A DNA stretch of 64,000 nucleotides. Source: Clostridiales bacterium. Lineage in GTDB: Bacteria; Bacillota; Clostridia; Christensenellales; Aristaeellaceae. Below the pieces are notes generated by a model. The model had not been told where the DNA came from. It ran no database searches and was given only the letters and a program-made list of their open reading frames with translations. Below are positions 42,489-51,377 of the stretch, one piece after another; position 1 is the first letter of the stretch; every line of letters starts with the position of its first letter. The stretch lies in assembly GCA_012523405.1 (NCBI GenBank), contig JAAYIN010000064.1:1-64000 (forward strand), given 5' to 3'. A program made the position numbers and the translations under genes.

Positions 42489-43940
42489 ATGCAACAGTCA
42501 ATGAAACACGCATACTTGCCAGACGAGCGACCGACCCTAGGCAAACTGCTCCTGTATGCTCTGCAACAAGTGATCGTTATGTTCCCAGCAACCGTAACGG
42601 TAGCACTCATCACAGGCTTTCAGGTCTCCACAACAATCTTCGCCAGCGGTTTGGCAACATTGTGCTTCATTCTCATCACAGGCAAGAAAGTCCCTCTGTA
42701 TTACGGTTCAAGCTTTGCGTATCTGACAGCGATCTCAAGCCTCATGGCTACAGAATCGATCATCAGCCAGTTAAGCCCCGAAGCTGCTATCCAGCTTGAG
42801 GCATGGCGTGCAGGCACAGTCGCAGTACTGCCCGGCGAAGCAATTTCCTTTGCACAGTTCGGTATTATCATGTCAGGTTTCGTTTCCATCGCGGCAGGCC
42901 TGCTCATCAAGTTCTCAGGCATTGAAGCGGTTGAAAAGATTCTGCCTCCTTCCATCACAGGCTCGATCGCTATGATCATTGGTCTGACATTGGCTGGTAA
43001 TGCACTCTCCGACGCTGCTCCTGCAGCTGCCGCAGCAGGCACAATCGCAGGCTCAAGTTGGGTGTGGGTTGTATCTCTTGCAACGCTCCTATCCACCATC
43101 CTGTTCTCACGCTATCTCAAGGGCTTCCTTGGACAGCTTCCGCTCCTTCTGGGCGCAGCCGTCGGCTGCATCACCGCTGCTCTTCTCGCACTGATCGGCG
43201 GCCCTGAAATGAGCCTTTTCCGCACAATTCCCCCTGAAGCGCTTTCCGCATCACTTTGGTCAAGCGGCATCTTCGCAGTTCCTGCGTTCACGCTGCCTAA
43301 AGCCTCCCTTCAGGCAGTGCTTGCGATTATGCCTATCGCTATCGCAACCATTCCCGAGTCCACCGCGCATGTATATCAGCTTGACATCTACGTCAACGAT
43401 ATCGCAAAGAAAAAGGGCAAGGGCAAGTACAACCTCGTTCAGTACCTTGACCGCAACCTTATCGGTGATGGCATCTGCGACATGATCTCCGGCTTTGTCG
43501 GCGGTCCTGCAGGAACCAACTACGGCGAAAACATCTCGACAATGGCGATCACAAAGGTTTTCTCCGTATCAGTGCTCGCAGTTGCAGCGATCTTTGCAAT
43601 GGTTCTCTCCTTCTTCACTCCCCTCGTCTCCGCGATCTACTCCATCCCGCTGGCAGTTATCGGCGGTCTGGAAGTATACCTCTTCGGTGCAATCGCAGCA
43701 CAGGGTATCGCGATCATGATCGATAAGAAGGTTGACATGTTCTCCTCCAAGAACATTGCAGTTATCGCAACCATCATGGTCATCGGCATCGGCGGCCAGT
43801 ACGCATTCGGCGGCAACATCAACTTCTTCGGCCTTGACATCCCCTGCATCGCAGGCGCTGCCATCTTCGGCATCATCCTCAACGCTCTCCTGAGCGTTGG
43901 CGAAAAGAAAGAAACCGCATCCGAAGCAGACGCTGAGTAA
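42489..43940 (+). CDS. uraA: uracil/xanthine permease (NCS2 family)
   Basis: Nucleobase:cation symporter-2 family permease of 483 residues with about 14 helices. N-terminal signature LLYALQQVIVMFPATVTVALIT, the helix-3 stretch VPLYYGSSFAYLTAI, the PESTAHVYQL motif and GGPAGTNYGENISTMAITKV are all typical of uracil permeases. ATG 42489 has AGGAGG 10 nt upstream; a TTG at 42480 is too close to it. Preceded by a terminator-containing leader. Confidence 0.93.
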   Translation: MQQSMKHAYLPDERPTLGKLLLYALQQVIVMFPATVTVALITGFQVSTTIFASGLATLCFILITGKKVPLYYGSSFAYLTAISSLMATESIISQLSPEAAIQLEAWRAGTVAVLPGEAISFAQFGIIMSGFVSIAAGLLIKFSGIEAVEKILPPSITGSIAMIIGLTLAGNALSDAAPAAAAAGTIAGSSWVWVVSLATLLSTILFSRYLKGFLGQLPLLLGAAVGCITAALLALIGGPEMSLFRTIPPEALSASLWSSGIFAVPAFTLPKASLQAVLAIMPIAIATIPESTAHVYQLDIYVNDIAKKKGKGKYNLVQYLDRNLIGDGICDMISGFVGGPAGTNYGENISTMAITKVFSVSVLAVAAIFAMVLSFFTPLVSAIYSIPLAVIGGLEVYLFGAIAAQGIAIMIDKKVDMFSSKNIAVIATIMVIGIGGQYAFGGNINFFGLDIPCIAGAAIFGIILNALLSVGEKKETASEADAE

Positions 43941-43964
43941 TATCCGTACAGCATAAAAACATTT

Positions 43965-44005
43965 AAGGGCCCGCATTTCACCAGTTGAAATGCGGGCCCT
44001 TTTAT
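43965..44005. terminator. terminator between uraA and the SIS cluster
   Basis: Perfect 16-bp stem AAGGGCCCGCATTTCA (43965-43980) / TGAAATGCGGGCCCTT (43986-44001), 5-nt loop, T-rich after. A minus-strand T-run 4 nt beyond the stem suggests it also ends the 20-kb operon from the right. Confidence 0.85.
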
Positions 44006-44060
44006 TGTACAAACGAAGGGATTGACAGCGACATACTGCCAACCCCTTTAGTTTTTTTCC

Positions 44061-45224
44061 TTAGTCGATATATACCACCTTGCTAGTCTTAATCGTATTG
44101 ATGCCGCCCTCTTGGCTAAACAGGAGGTTGCTTGCACTCATGCCGCCAAAGTACTCATAACCACGAAGAATGGCGATATAATTGCCGAGCATGAATAAGG
44201 GCATGAAGTTCGCAATTGGATTCACATGATCATGGGCTGTGGCAGGCAACTGGCAAACTTCAACGCCATCGATGAAGACATCTGGCTGCGTGTCTGTGAC
44301 GACCAAGACATTTCGATCAGATTTTTTCATAGAACCGACCGTCTCCACCGTACGCGAGAAGGACGCGCAATTTTGAGAAGCAACCGCCACCGTGCCGAGC
44401 TGGTCACGCTTGGTCTGGAAGTAGTCGATATGACACCAGTCCTCGCTGTCATTTAAGCAGTTCAGGCTTCCGCACAATTCAAAGAACTTTGCAGTTCCAA
44501 AATAAGCCGTTGCAAAATCGCTTCCGCTGCCTACAAAATCATATCCCAAATAGTCCTTCCATGTTTCTGCCAACGCATACATTTGATCGTCCACACGACT
44601 TAGTACATCCTCGCTGCAGACCTTTGCAACATATTCAGAAATCTCGCTGCGCAGCTCTGCCGCATCTCGGGCCGCTGCGTTACCCAAAAGCTGTCCCGCA
44701 TGGAGGCTCAAAAGAATTGTCGTGCAGACCGCTGCCACATAGGTCATTGCCTGAAAGGCGGGAGAGAATTCTTTGGCTTTGGGGATCTCAATTTTTAGTA
44801 TATGCTGTGCTTCCTTGGCCATGGGAGAATCCGGCGTTCCCGTAATTGCCAGCGTTGTGCAGCCTTTTGTAGTTGCGCGTTTCATTGCTTCGGTCACGCG
44901 TGAACCGCCGCCTGAAACGCTGATGACCATCACCAATGTTTGCTCGGGATGTTCAGTGCTGAAAACGTGGTGACGGCTTACATCAATGCAACGCAGAACC
45001 TGATAATCCATATTTTTAAACATTCGGCTGCCAAATTCCTTTGTCGCTAAAGAAGCCGCATAGGAATCACCATTGCCTGTAACTACAATATGCCGAATGT
45101 TCTTCAGCTTCTCATCCGGAATAGCTTGAGCAATGGCTTCATCTGTCAACTTGCTCAGCAAACCATCCACAAAAGCAGGATATTGGGAAAACCCTTTTTT
45201 AACGTTATTATCTCTTCCGATCAC
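44061..45224 (-). CDS. double SIS-domain protein 1
   Basis: Two SIS (sugar isomerase) domains in 387 residues, about 40-185 and 205-350. The first has GNGDSYAAS and ISVSGGGSRVTEAMKRA, the phosphosugar-binding Ser-rich loops. The second has NDSEDWCHIDYF, where Glu and His match the catalytic E-x-x-H region of GlmS/FrlB-type enzymes. Such proteins isomerise or deglycate aminated sugar phosphates. Last gene of the right-hand operon, after an MFS permease. GTG 45224 has AAGGAG at a good distance; ATG 45242 lacks a site but is possible. Substrate unknown. Confidence 0.8.
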   Translation of the reverse strand: MIGRDNNVKKGFSQYPAFVDGLLSKLTDEAIAQAIPDEKLKNIRHIVVTGNGDSYAASLATKEFGSRMFKNMDYQVLRCIDVSRHHVFSTEHPEQTLVMVISVSGGGSRVTEAMKRATTKGCTTLAITGTPDSPMAKEAQHILKIEIPKAKEFSPAFQAMTYVAAVCTTILLSLHAGQLLGNAAARDAAELRSEISEYVAKVCSEDVLSRVDDQMYALAETWKDYLGYDFVGSGSDFATAYFGTAKFFELCGSLNCLNDSEDWCHIDYFQTKRDQLGTVAVASQNCASFSRTVETVGSMKKSDRNVLVVTDTQPDVFIDGVEVCQLPATAHDHVNPIANFMPLFMLGNYIAILRGYEYFGGMSASNLLFSQEGGINTIKTSKVVYID

Positions 45225-45245
45225 TTTTACATTCTCCTTCATCTG

Positions 45246-46523
45246 TTATACAGTTACACTTTGCTGATTTGTACGCCTCTTCTTGCTCAGTGCAATGGAA
45301 ATCGAGCCTAAAATAGCTGCTGCTGCATATAGTGCGATTCCCATCACAAATGCGCCGCGGTAAGAGCCGAGTTTGTCATAGAACAGGCCAATGGAAGCAT
45401 ATAGACCGCCGCCAATTAGACTGTTGATCATCATCATCAGCGACCAGATCTGTGAATAATGCTTTGTTCCCACGATGTTGCGCGCCAGCAGCGGACACTG
45501 CACCATATACATGCTGCTGCCCAATCCAACAATGAAAATAGCCACATATACAAAGATGGGGTTGCGGTAGCTCAGGAACATCAACATGTAGCCAAGCCCT
45601 GTGGTAACAGTACCCCACAGAAGACCTGCCTTGATGCCAAACTTGTCGTTGATCCTACCCACAGCCAAGCTGCCAAGCGTGCCGCCAAGGCTTGAGATCA
45701 CGCCTACAAGGGCGCCAAAGTTGATGGTCTGTTTGAGTTCCATGGTTGCAAAGGAAGTCGAATAGCCCGCAATTCCGCTGCCATAGCTGTACAGCACACA
45801 GGCTGCCCATGCAATATATAGTAGCGGCATACGGAAGGCCTGCTTACGGGTCAAATCATACGCTGAATCCTGAGCAGCCGCCGCGACGGCGACATGATCG
45901 TCTGCCTCTTCATCCGCACCATAGGGCTTGCAACCGACCTCTTCAGGGCTCTTGATCAGGATGAATACGCCTGGGATCGTAATAACGGTTGCCATAGCCG
46001 CCATAATGAGGTATGCATTGCGCCATCCAACGGCTGTAATCAGTTGAACAGACAGCAAGGTATACAGCATGGTTGCGGCAGTTCCGATTGCGGTCACAAT
46101 ACCCAGCACCGTTCCGTTCTTCTTTCGAAACCACATGTTGAGGATAATGGGTGTAGTGACAAAGCCGGTAAAGGCTTGCGCGATACCGATCATCGCACCC
46201 GAAATATAAAACATCTCCACAGTTCGATAGGTTGACATCAGTGCCAGACCTATCACTTCAAGCACCGACGCGAATCCAATCACCAAACCAATCCGTTTGG
46301 TTATTAGAAAACGCGCCGCTGTAGTATACAGCAGAGCCATTGAAACAGCCTGAATGCTTGTGAACATTGTGAACTGGCTAACCTGGCATCCAAGTTCCGA
46401 TGTAATCGGTGCAATAAAATTACCGATAGCCGCCATACAGGCTCCGCCCGTACCCACCTTCATCAAAATACAAGCAATAACAATTTTCCATGCATAATGC
46501 ATTTGTGGCTTATCTTTTTTCAT
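45246..46523 (-). CDS. MFS transporter, OFA-like
   Basis: Twelve-helix major facilitator of 425 residues, with the inter-domain loop at about 195-225 and a pattern like the oxalate/formate antiporter or monocarboxylate group (ISGAMIGIAQAFTGFVTTPIILNMWF; GRINDKFGIKAGLL). The substrate is unknown; its place between the BtpA-like and SIS genes suggests it imports the compound they process or exports a product. GAGGATAAT precedes the ATG. Confidence 0.85.
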   Translation of the reverse strand: MKKDKPQMHYAWKIVIACILMKVGTGGACMAAIGNFIAPITSELGCQVSQFTMFTSIQAVSMALLYTTAARFLITKRIGLVIGFASVLEVIGLALMSTYRTVEMFYISGAMIGIAQAFTGFVTTPIILNMWFRKKNGTVLGIVTAIGTAATMLYTLLSVQLITAVGWRNAYLIMAAMATVITIPGVFILIKSPEEVGCKPYGADEEADDHVAVAAAAQDSAYDLTRKQAFRMPLLYIAWAACVLYSYGSGIAGYSTSFATMELKQTINFGALVGVISSLGGTLGSLAVGRINDKFGIKAGLLWGTVTTGLGYMLMFLSYRNPIFVYVAIFIVGLGSSMYMVQCPLLARNIVGTKHYSQIWSLMMMINSLIGGGLYASIGLFYDKLGSYRGAFVMGIALYAAAAILGSISIALSKKRRTNQQSVTV

Positions 46524-46560
46524 ATTATCCTCACTTCATCTGCGCATAAAAGGCATCGTA

Positions 46561-47382
46561 TCAGACTTTTGCAGATTCCTCTTCCAATTCTCTCACGTTG
46601 CGCACATAGTCCGCTACAATAGAACCAATGATCGGACCGCCCCATTTTCCGCCTTCAAAAGCTGTACCTACCAAAGCACCGTCAGCGTAGCGCAGACGTT
46701 CTTTACAGTTTTCCGCTGTGGTAGCGCCGCCCAGAATAACGGGGAAGTTGCCCGCCGACTTCACATCCTTCACCAAACGCTCGTTTTGCTTAAAGTCGCG
46801 ATCACATACTTCAATCGCGTCCGCACCAAGGCGCATGGAGGTTTGAGCAAGATTGCGGATATTGTCGGCGTTATATTCGCCCACACGGTGATAGCCATAA
46901 ATTTCTGAAAGCATTCCGATCTCTAAGGCTTCGATCTTTTTGCGATACTCTGCCACCTTGAGCGGCTGAGCGGAAACCGTGCCGTATGCGGATTCGGTGC
47001 TGCCTACCAGAGCGGAGCAACGCGTAAAATCAGCCCCAGCAGCCTTGCATACTGCCAAAGACGGCGTAATGCAGTTCCACATGATCTGAGCGCCCAGAAT
47101 AAAGTCGGGACCCACCGCATCCCTAACGCGGGCAGTCACCGCAGCCAAGCCTGCTACGCGGCCATAGTCCGTGTCATCTGTTGTGGGATAGAATACATCC
47201 ACAGTTTGGATCAGTCCGCCATCAGCGCCATTTGCTTTGAGGGTTAGGCAGTCCTCAATAGCCTTCTTGGTCATTTTCTCCAAATTTCCCTCTTGATACA
47301 GGGGCGTGCCAAGCATTGGCAACAAATGCACCAGACCGATTACTAGTTTTTTACCGTTCAGTTCGTTGAAACAAGTTTTCAT
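46561..47382 (-). CDS. BtpA/SgcQ family TIM-barrel protein
   Basis: TIM-barrel protein of 273 residues of the BtpA/SgcQ family. Patterns: LVIGLVHLLPMLGTPLY, IEDCLTLKANGADGGLIQ, IMWNCITPSLAVCKAAGADF and LGGATTAENCKERL near the phosphate-binding end. SgcQ lies in an E. coli sugar operon of unknown substrate, and BtpA was linked to photosystem I; no activity is established. Here it sits in a SIS/PfkB operon, supporting a sugar-metabolic role. ATGAGGAGA precedes the ATG. Confidence 0.82.
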   Translation of the reverse strand: MKTCFNELNGKKLVIGLVHLLPMLGTPLYQEGNLEKMTKKAIEDCLTLKANGADGGLIQTVDVFYPTTDDTDYGRVAGLAAVTARVRDAVGPDFILGAQIMWNCITPSLAVCKAAGADFTRCSALVGSTESAYGTVSAQPLKVAEYRKKIEALEIGMLSEIYGYHRVGEYNADNIRNLAQTSMRLGADAIEVCDRDFKQNERLVKDVKSAGNFPVILGGATTAENCKERLRYADGALVGTAFEGGKWGGPIIGSIVADYVRNVRELEEESAKV

Positions 47383-47517
47383 TATTTTCTCCTCATATGA
47401 TCAATACGGAAGCCAAAATCATACTGTCCTTTCATCATTAATTGCCCAGCGACCATTCTATATTCGCTACATATGTGAGTGTACCGGTAAGCCGTTTATG
47501 AGCACTGATGTCAATCG

Positions 47518-47541
47518 GGTATGCGGTGATGATCGCATACC
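47518..47541. other. hairpin beside the transposase remnant
   Basis: GGTATGCG (47518-47525) / CGCATACC (47534-47541), 8-bp perfect stem, 8-nt loop, no T-run. Between btpA-like and the IS110-type fragment; could be part of the element's non-coding end. Confidence 0.4.
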
Positions 47542-47579
47542 GATATTGCAGCATCAGCAACAATAAGGCCTAGACTTCC

Positions 47580-47795
47580 ATGATTTACGTCGGCATTGAT
47601 CATACCAAGCACAATCATTTCACATCTGCCCCTGCAGCCGATGGCGAAGTGCCCGTGGAATCTTTGAAATTCTCAAACAACGGTGATAGCTTCCGTTTGC
47701 TATCCTCTAGGCCTTATGAGCTTTGGGAGGATAGCCTCATCACCGGTATTGAATCAACGGTTCACTACGGCAATAACCTTGTGAAGTTATGCGTT
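47580..47795 (+). pseudogene. IS110-family transposase N-terminal remnant
   Basis: Plus-strand frame beginning MIYVGIDHTKHNHF, with ADGEVPVESLKFSNNGDSF and GIESTVHYGNN, the N-terminal DEDD (RuvC-like) half of IS110 transposases with its first Asp and Glu still present. The similarity stops after about 70 residues; the ORF continues to 47888 as unrelated sequence running into the HAD gene on the other strand. A relic of an insertion inside the minus-strand operon, between the btpA-like and HAD genes. Confidence 0.75.
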
Positions 47796-47840
47796 TTCGG
47801 GTGCTTTTGGTCTGTGCCATTCATCAGCACGTACTGTTTA

Positions 47841-48500
47841 TTACGCATCGGGTGCCTGTTTTTTCAGAATCCCGATTACATCATTTAAATCCCGCACGTG
47901 GTAGTCACATTGCTGTAGCATTTCTTGGGGGACAGCGGAAATGCCATGCATATGTGCCACTGATATACCTGCCCTCAAAGCAGCGGTAATCCCGCTAGCG
48001 GAGTCTTCCACAGCAAGGCATTCCGCGGGGTTTACCCCCAGCTCCCTGCAGGCATGCAGGTAAAGATCTGGCGCAGGCTTGCGATTGACAACCAAATCTC
48101 CAGTATAAACGCCATCAAAACGCTCGCGAAGTCTAAACAGCTGGGCATAACCCTCCATCCATGCACTGCCATTGGATGTGACCACGGCTTTTTTGCCCGA
48201 ATAACCAGCTAAGAATCGAAGTAAATTCTCGAATCCAGGTAAGGTACGTACCTCACCCAAATCAATCAGCCTCTGCGTTTCTTCGCCCCAGTATCTGCGC
48301 AGCCCATCCGGATCACATGGCAAATGCTCTGCCATGAATCGATCAAACTCATCAGGAGGCGAACCGCCAACCTGCGCATACAGTTCTCGATCCAAATCGT
48401 AAGCAGCATTCTTCTGTAAATAGTCTCGCCAGATTTCATAGGCTTGCTCCTCTGTATCCAGCAATACACCATCCATATCAAACAATATGGCTTTATACAT
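47841..48500 (-). CDS. HAD-superfamily phosphatase/phosphoglucomutase-like
   Basis: HAD hydrolase of 219 residues with motif I FDMDGVLLDTEE, the cap domain, motif II VVTSNGSAW, motif III Lys in NRKPAPDLYL and motif IV VEDSASGI. Resembles beta-phosphoglucomutase and small sugar-phosphate phosphatases; DxDG with a following VLLD is common to both. ATG 48500 has AGGAAGGAGAGG upstream and overlaps the MFS gene by 8 nt. Probably dephosphorylates or isomerises a sugar phosphate from the SIS/PfkB pathway. Confidence 0.82.
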   Translation of the reverse strand: MYKAILFDMDGVLLDTEEQAYEIWRDYLQKNAAYDLDRELYAQVGGSPPDEFDRFMAEHLPCDPDGLRRYWGEETQRLIDLGEVRTLPGFENLLRFLAGYSGKKAVVTSNGSAWMEGYAQLFRLRERFDGVYTGDLVVNRKPAPDLYLHACRELGVNPAECLAVEDSASGITAALRAGISVAHMHGISAVPQEMLQQCDYHVRDLNDVIGILKKQAPDA

Positions 48501-49701
48501 GTTCCCCTCTCCTTCCTGTGTTTCGCCAGCCTGCGCCAATGATGAAAATCAGGGCACCTGCAAAAGCAAAATAAGCGGTGAGGTGAAACACTGTGCGTAA
48601 ATCCGTTACTGTTACCAACCATGATGAGAGCGCATTTGCCGCAATCATTCCAAGACCGCCCACCGAGAATGCTGCCGCTTGCGCAGTAGCGCTATATTCT
48701 GCCGGAACATTCTTTGCGACGAAGCTTTGGCAAGCGGGGATGGACAAGCCCAAGCCAAACATCTGCAAAAGCAGGCAGACGATTGCCCAGCCGGGAGAGG
48801 ATGCCATGCTCAGGCATATGTTTTTCACACCAAACCCGCACATAGCAATAGCTGTCAAGCAAGTTACGCCGAACTTTTTCTCAAGCCGTGTATAAAACAG
48901 CATCACCGGAACCTCTACCACTGCCAGCACAAACATCGCAATTCCCAGCAGACCTTCCGCTCCTCCCAGCTGCGTAAAATAGACTGAAAAGAATGTGAAA
49001 AACACGCCAGAAGGAATGTTGTAAAGTACGCTGCCAAGCAGCAGGGCGACGAATTTTCTGTTTTTCAGCAACGCCTTCATCGCCGCACGAAAACCAGCAC
49101 CGTCACGAGACCGTGATTGAGGCTTTGGCTGATTGGGCAGCAACAAGGCAAATATTGCGATGAACATCCCAAAGAAAGCCAATAGCAGCGGCAAGCATTT
49201 CATGCCAAAATGCTCCACCGCCACGCCAATCACTATGGAAACCAATGCAAAGCTCAACGAGCCAAACGATCTGGTGAATGCGTAATTGATCTTGGCTCTA
49301 TCGGCGTTCAGCGCAGAAATCCATCCGCCGGGCAAAGACTGTACGCCAACGCAAACGCAGCAGAATACAATGGCGCAAATTGTCACGCCAGCGGTGCTTT
49401 GCGTACGCTGGATGATATAGTAGGAAATAGGCGCAAGCACTGCCGCCAGCACAAATAGCATTCGATTTAACTGCCAACGATCACATAGATTTCCCAGCAC
49501 CATAGGTGCAAACAAGGAAGCAATGCTCGTTGCGGTTGCCACTCGTGCAATCGCGTCATACGCTAGCCCCTGCCTTGATAGCATCAACGAAAAAAAGCCT
49601 GTATGGACAGCCATCAGACAATAATAGCTGACATGAAGCAGGCAGAAATACCGAGTCAACTTCCGATTCTCGGGAGCAGTCATTTGCATTCTTGTATCCA
49701 T
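48493..49701 (-). CDS. MFS transporter, sugar-type (MFS_1-like)
   Basis: Twelve-helix permease of 402 residues. Early helices contain YYCLMAVHTGFFSLMLSRQGL and NLCDRWQLNR, with GGWISALNADRAKINYAFTRSFGS later, like nucleoside or sugar proton symporters of the LacY/NHS type. Coupled to the HAD gene. ATG 49701 follows AGGCAGGA; the ORF start at 49719 is a TTG lacking a site. Substrate unknown. Confidence 0.8.
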   Translation of the reverse strand: MDTRMQMTAPENRKLTRYFCLLHVSYYCLMAVHTGFFSLMLSRQGLAYDAIARVATATSIASLFAPMVLGNLCDRWQLNRMLFVLAAVLAPISYYIIQRTQSTAGVTICAIVFCCVCVGVQSLPGGWISALNADRAKINYAFTRSFGSLSFALVSIVIGVAVEHFGMKCLPLLLAFFGMFIAIFALLLPNQPKPQSRSRDGAGFRAAMKALLKNRKFVALLLGSVLYNIPSGVFFTFFSVYFTQLGGAEGLLGIAMFVLAVVEVPVMLFYTRLEKKFGVTCLTAIAMCGFGVKNICLSMASSPGWAIVCLLLQMFGLGLSIPACQSFVAKNVPAEYSATAQAAAFSVGGLGMIAANALSSWLVTVTDLRTVFHLTAYFAFAGALIFIIGAGWRNTGRRGEHV

Positions 49702-49730
49702 CGGTATCCTGCCTTTCAAATTATGCCGTC

Positions 49731-49774
49731 TTCCCCTCCGGGCGAAAAACGAAACGCTGCCGCTCGGAGGGGAA
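49731..49774 (-). other. stem-loop between yjbQ-like and MFS genes
   Basis: TTCCCCTCCG (49731-49740) / CGGAGGGGAA (49765-49774), a 10-bp stem flanked by CCG/CGG pairing; no T-run after it on the minus strand. Likely an RNA stability or processing element in the operon. Confidence 0.5.
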
Positions 49775-49784
49775 AGGCGGTCAT

Positions 49785-50189
49785 TTATGCACCAAGCAAG
49801 GTGACTGTATATTCGCGCTTAGATGGCTCACAGTATTCTGCAAAGAAAATACCCTGAGACCCACCCAACTTCAATTCTCCGTCCTCCACAATGAAATCCA
49901 TGCTCTGCTTTCCTACGGCAGCCTTGCTATGCGCTGCACACCGTACTGCATCGCTCTTGCAATGGAAATCATTTCGAGCAGGCCAAATGCGATTGAAGTC
50001 ATCTATGATATCTTCATGACCCTTAGGATCATAGAAAGAGGTGCACAGAATTCCAGCATCATCGTAGGGAGTATTGATGACTGCAATTCCACTCTTCACA
50101 CCACTTAAAGCCACAATTTCCTTGACACGCTCGGTGATTTCAACCAATGTGCCCGCTTTATCAGCCTGAATCGTTTCGACTGTATACAT
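49785..50189 (-). CDS. degenerate single-domain YjbQ (UPF0047) protein
   Basis: UPF0047/YjbQ-fold protein of 134 residues. The usual first active-site motif PHTTAG is PYDDAG here (residues 41-46), losing the His, while the second His region (His87) and the C-terminal LGGSQGIFFAEY are kept. Family members have a weak thiamine-phosphate synthase activity, but the physiological role is uncertain. Probably a non-catalytic partner of the tandem YjbQ protein encoded nearby, or of the SIS proteins that alternate with it. Confidence 0.78.
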   Translation of the reverse strand: MYTVETIQADKAGTLVEITERVKEIVALSGVKSGIAVINTPYDDAGILCTSFYDPKGHEDIIDDFNRIWPARNDFHCKSDAVRCAAHSKAAVGKQSMDFIVEDGELKLGGSQGIFFAEYCEPSKREYTVTLLGA

Positions 50190-50201
50190 GTTCGTCCCTC
50201 C

Positions 50202-51359
50202 TCAAATGATTTCGATTTTACTGCTGCGAATGGTGCCGTTACCGGGTTGCGCCCAAACGCCGCCGCCGCGGAAAAAGGGCTCGGATGTCAGCGTGGAAAC
50301 ATACCCCGCTAAAATAGCACCCGGAACATAGTTCATCATCGCCAGCAAGAACTCAAAGCCTTCCGGTGCATCAGGCACCTGGCAGATTTCAATATCTGCA
50401 CTGATTCCAAAATCGTCCTTATTACCATTAGCGATCAGCAGTACCGGTCGTCCAATGCCAGCAGCCTGACCAACGGTCTCGCCGATTCGAGTACGATCAG
50501 TGGCTTTTTTATCCGCTGCAATCACCGTGCCGATATTCTGGGGACATTTTTGGAAGAAGCCGATATGGCACCAGTCCTCGGCATCATCGGTAGCCGTCAT
50601 TTTTCCTGCAACCTCTACCATTTTAGCGCCCATAAAGAAGGCAGATGCAAACTGAATATCATCGCCAATGTAGTCGTAAACACTGAAATCTTTCCAGGTC
50701 TCAGCAAGGCGGTACATATGGTCGTCAATTCTCTCCAGCTCGCCAGCCCATGCGGCGGTATTTTCCGTGATTGCTGCAGCCATCGCGTCCATAGAACCCT
50801 GCGCGCAGCAGCCTGTCACTTCGCCTAGCTTTGCCGCCAGCATATACAGACCTGTTAAGGATGCGTAGTAATTGCGCAAACCGGGATTGGAATTCTCAAA
50901 GGCAGGGGTGTTGACAATCAATCTGTAGGCTGCTTCCTCAGCAACAGGAGAAGAAGGATTGTTCGTCAGTGCCAAGGTTACGCATCCGTAATGGTTGGCA
51001 CGGCGGAGTACTTCCTGTACGCGTGCAGGACCGCCTGAGCAGCTGATGCCGATCACCATGGTGTTTTCGCCGCCGATTTTATCAAAGGGCATATAGCGCG
51101 CTACATCAATGGCTCTTTCATAGGAAAAATCATTTCCAAACCTGCCTGCAAACTTACGAAAGGCAGGAATGGCTGCCATAGCGGCTACATAGGAATCACC
51201 GCAGCCGGTGATAATGACCCTGCGAACTTTCTTTAGCATATCATCGGGCACGCCTTGCTCGATTCCTTTACGTACACCCGCAATCTGGTCTGCGCAAAGC
51301 TCAGGCAGACTCATACACTGCAGTCGCAGAGGATTGTTAAACGCATTTTTATCCATCAT
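50202..51359 (-). CDS. double SIS-domain protein 2
   Basis: 385 residues, two SIS domains. The first contains GCGDSYVAAMAA, ISCSGGPARVQEVLRRA and the conserved NPGLRNYYASL. The second contains YIGDDIQFASAFFMGAKMVE, TDDAEDWCHIGFF and RIGETVGQA. Conserved Glu/His as in the other paralogues. ATG 51359 has GGGAGG 7 nt upstream. Lies between the single and tandem YjbQ genes with 12- and 18-nt gaps. Confidence 0.82.
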   Translation of the reverse strand: MMDKNAFNNPLRLQCMSLPELCADQIAGVRKGIEQGVPDDMLKKVRRVIITGCGDSYVAAMAAIPAFRKFAGRFGNDFSYERAIDVARYMPFDKIGGENTMVIGISCSGGPARVQEVLRRANHYGCVTLALTNNPSSPVAEEAAYRLIVNTPAFENSNPGLRNYYASLTGLYMLAAKLGEVTGCCAQGSMDAMAAAITENTAAWAGELERIDDHMYRLAETWKDFSVYDYIGDDIQFASAFFMGAKMVEVAGKMTATDDAEDWCHIGFFQKCPQNIGTVIAADKKATDRTRIGETVGQAAGIGRPVLLIANGNKDDFGISADIEICQVPDAPEGFEFLLAMMNYVPGAILAGYVSTLTSEPFFRGGGVWAQPGNGTIRSSKIEII

Positions 51360-51377
51360 CAATTTACCTCCCTCAAT

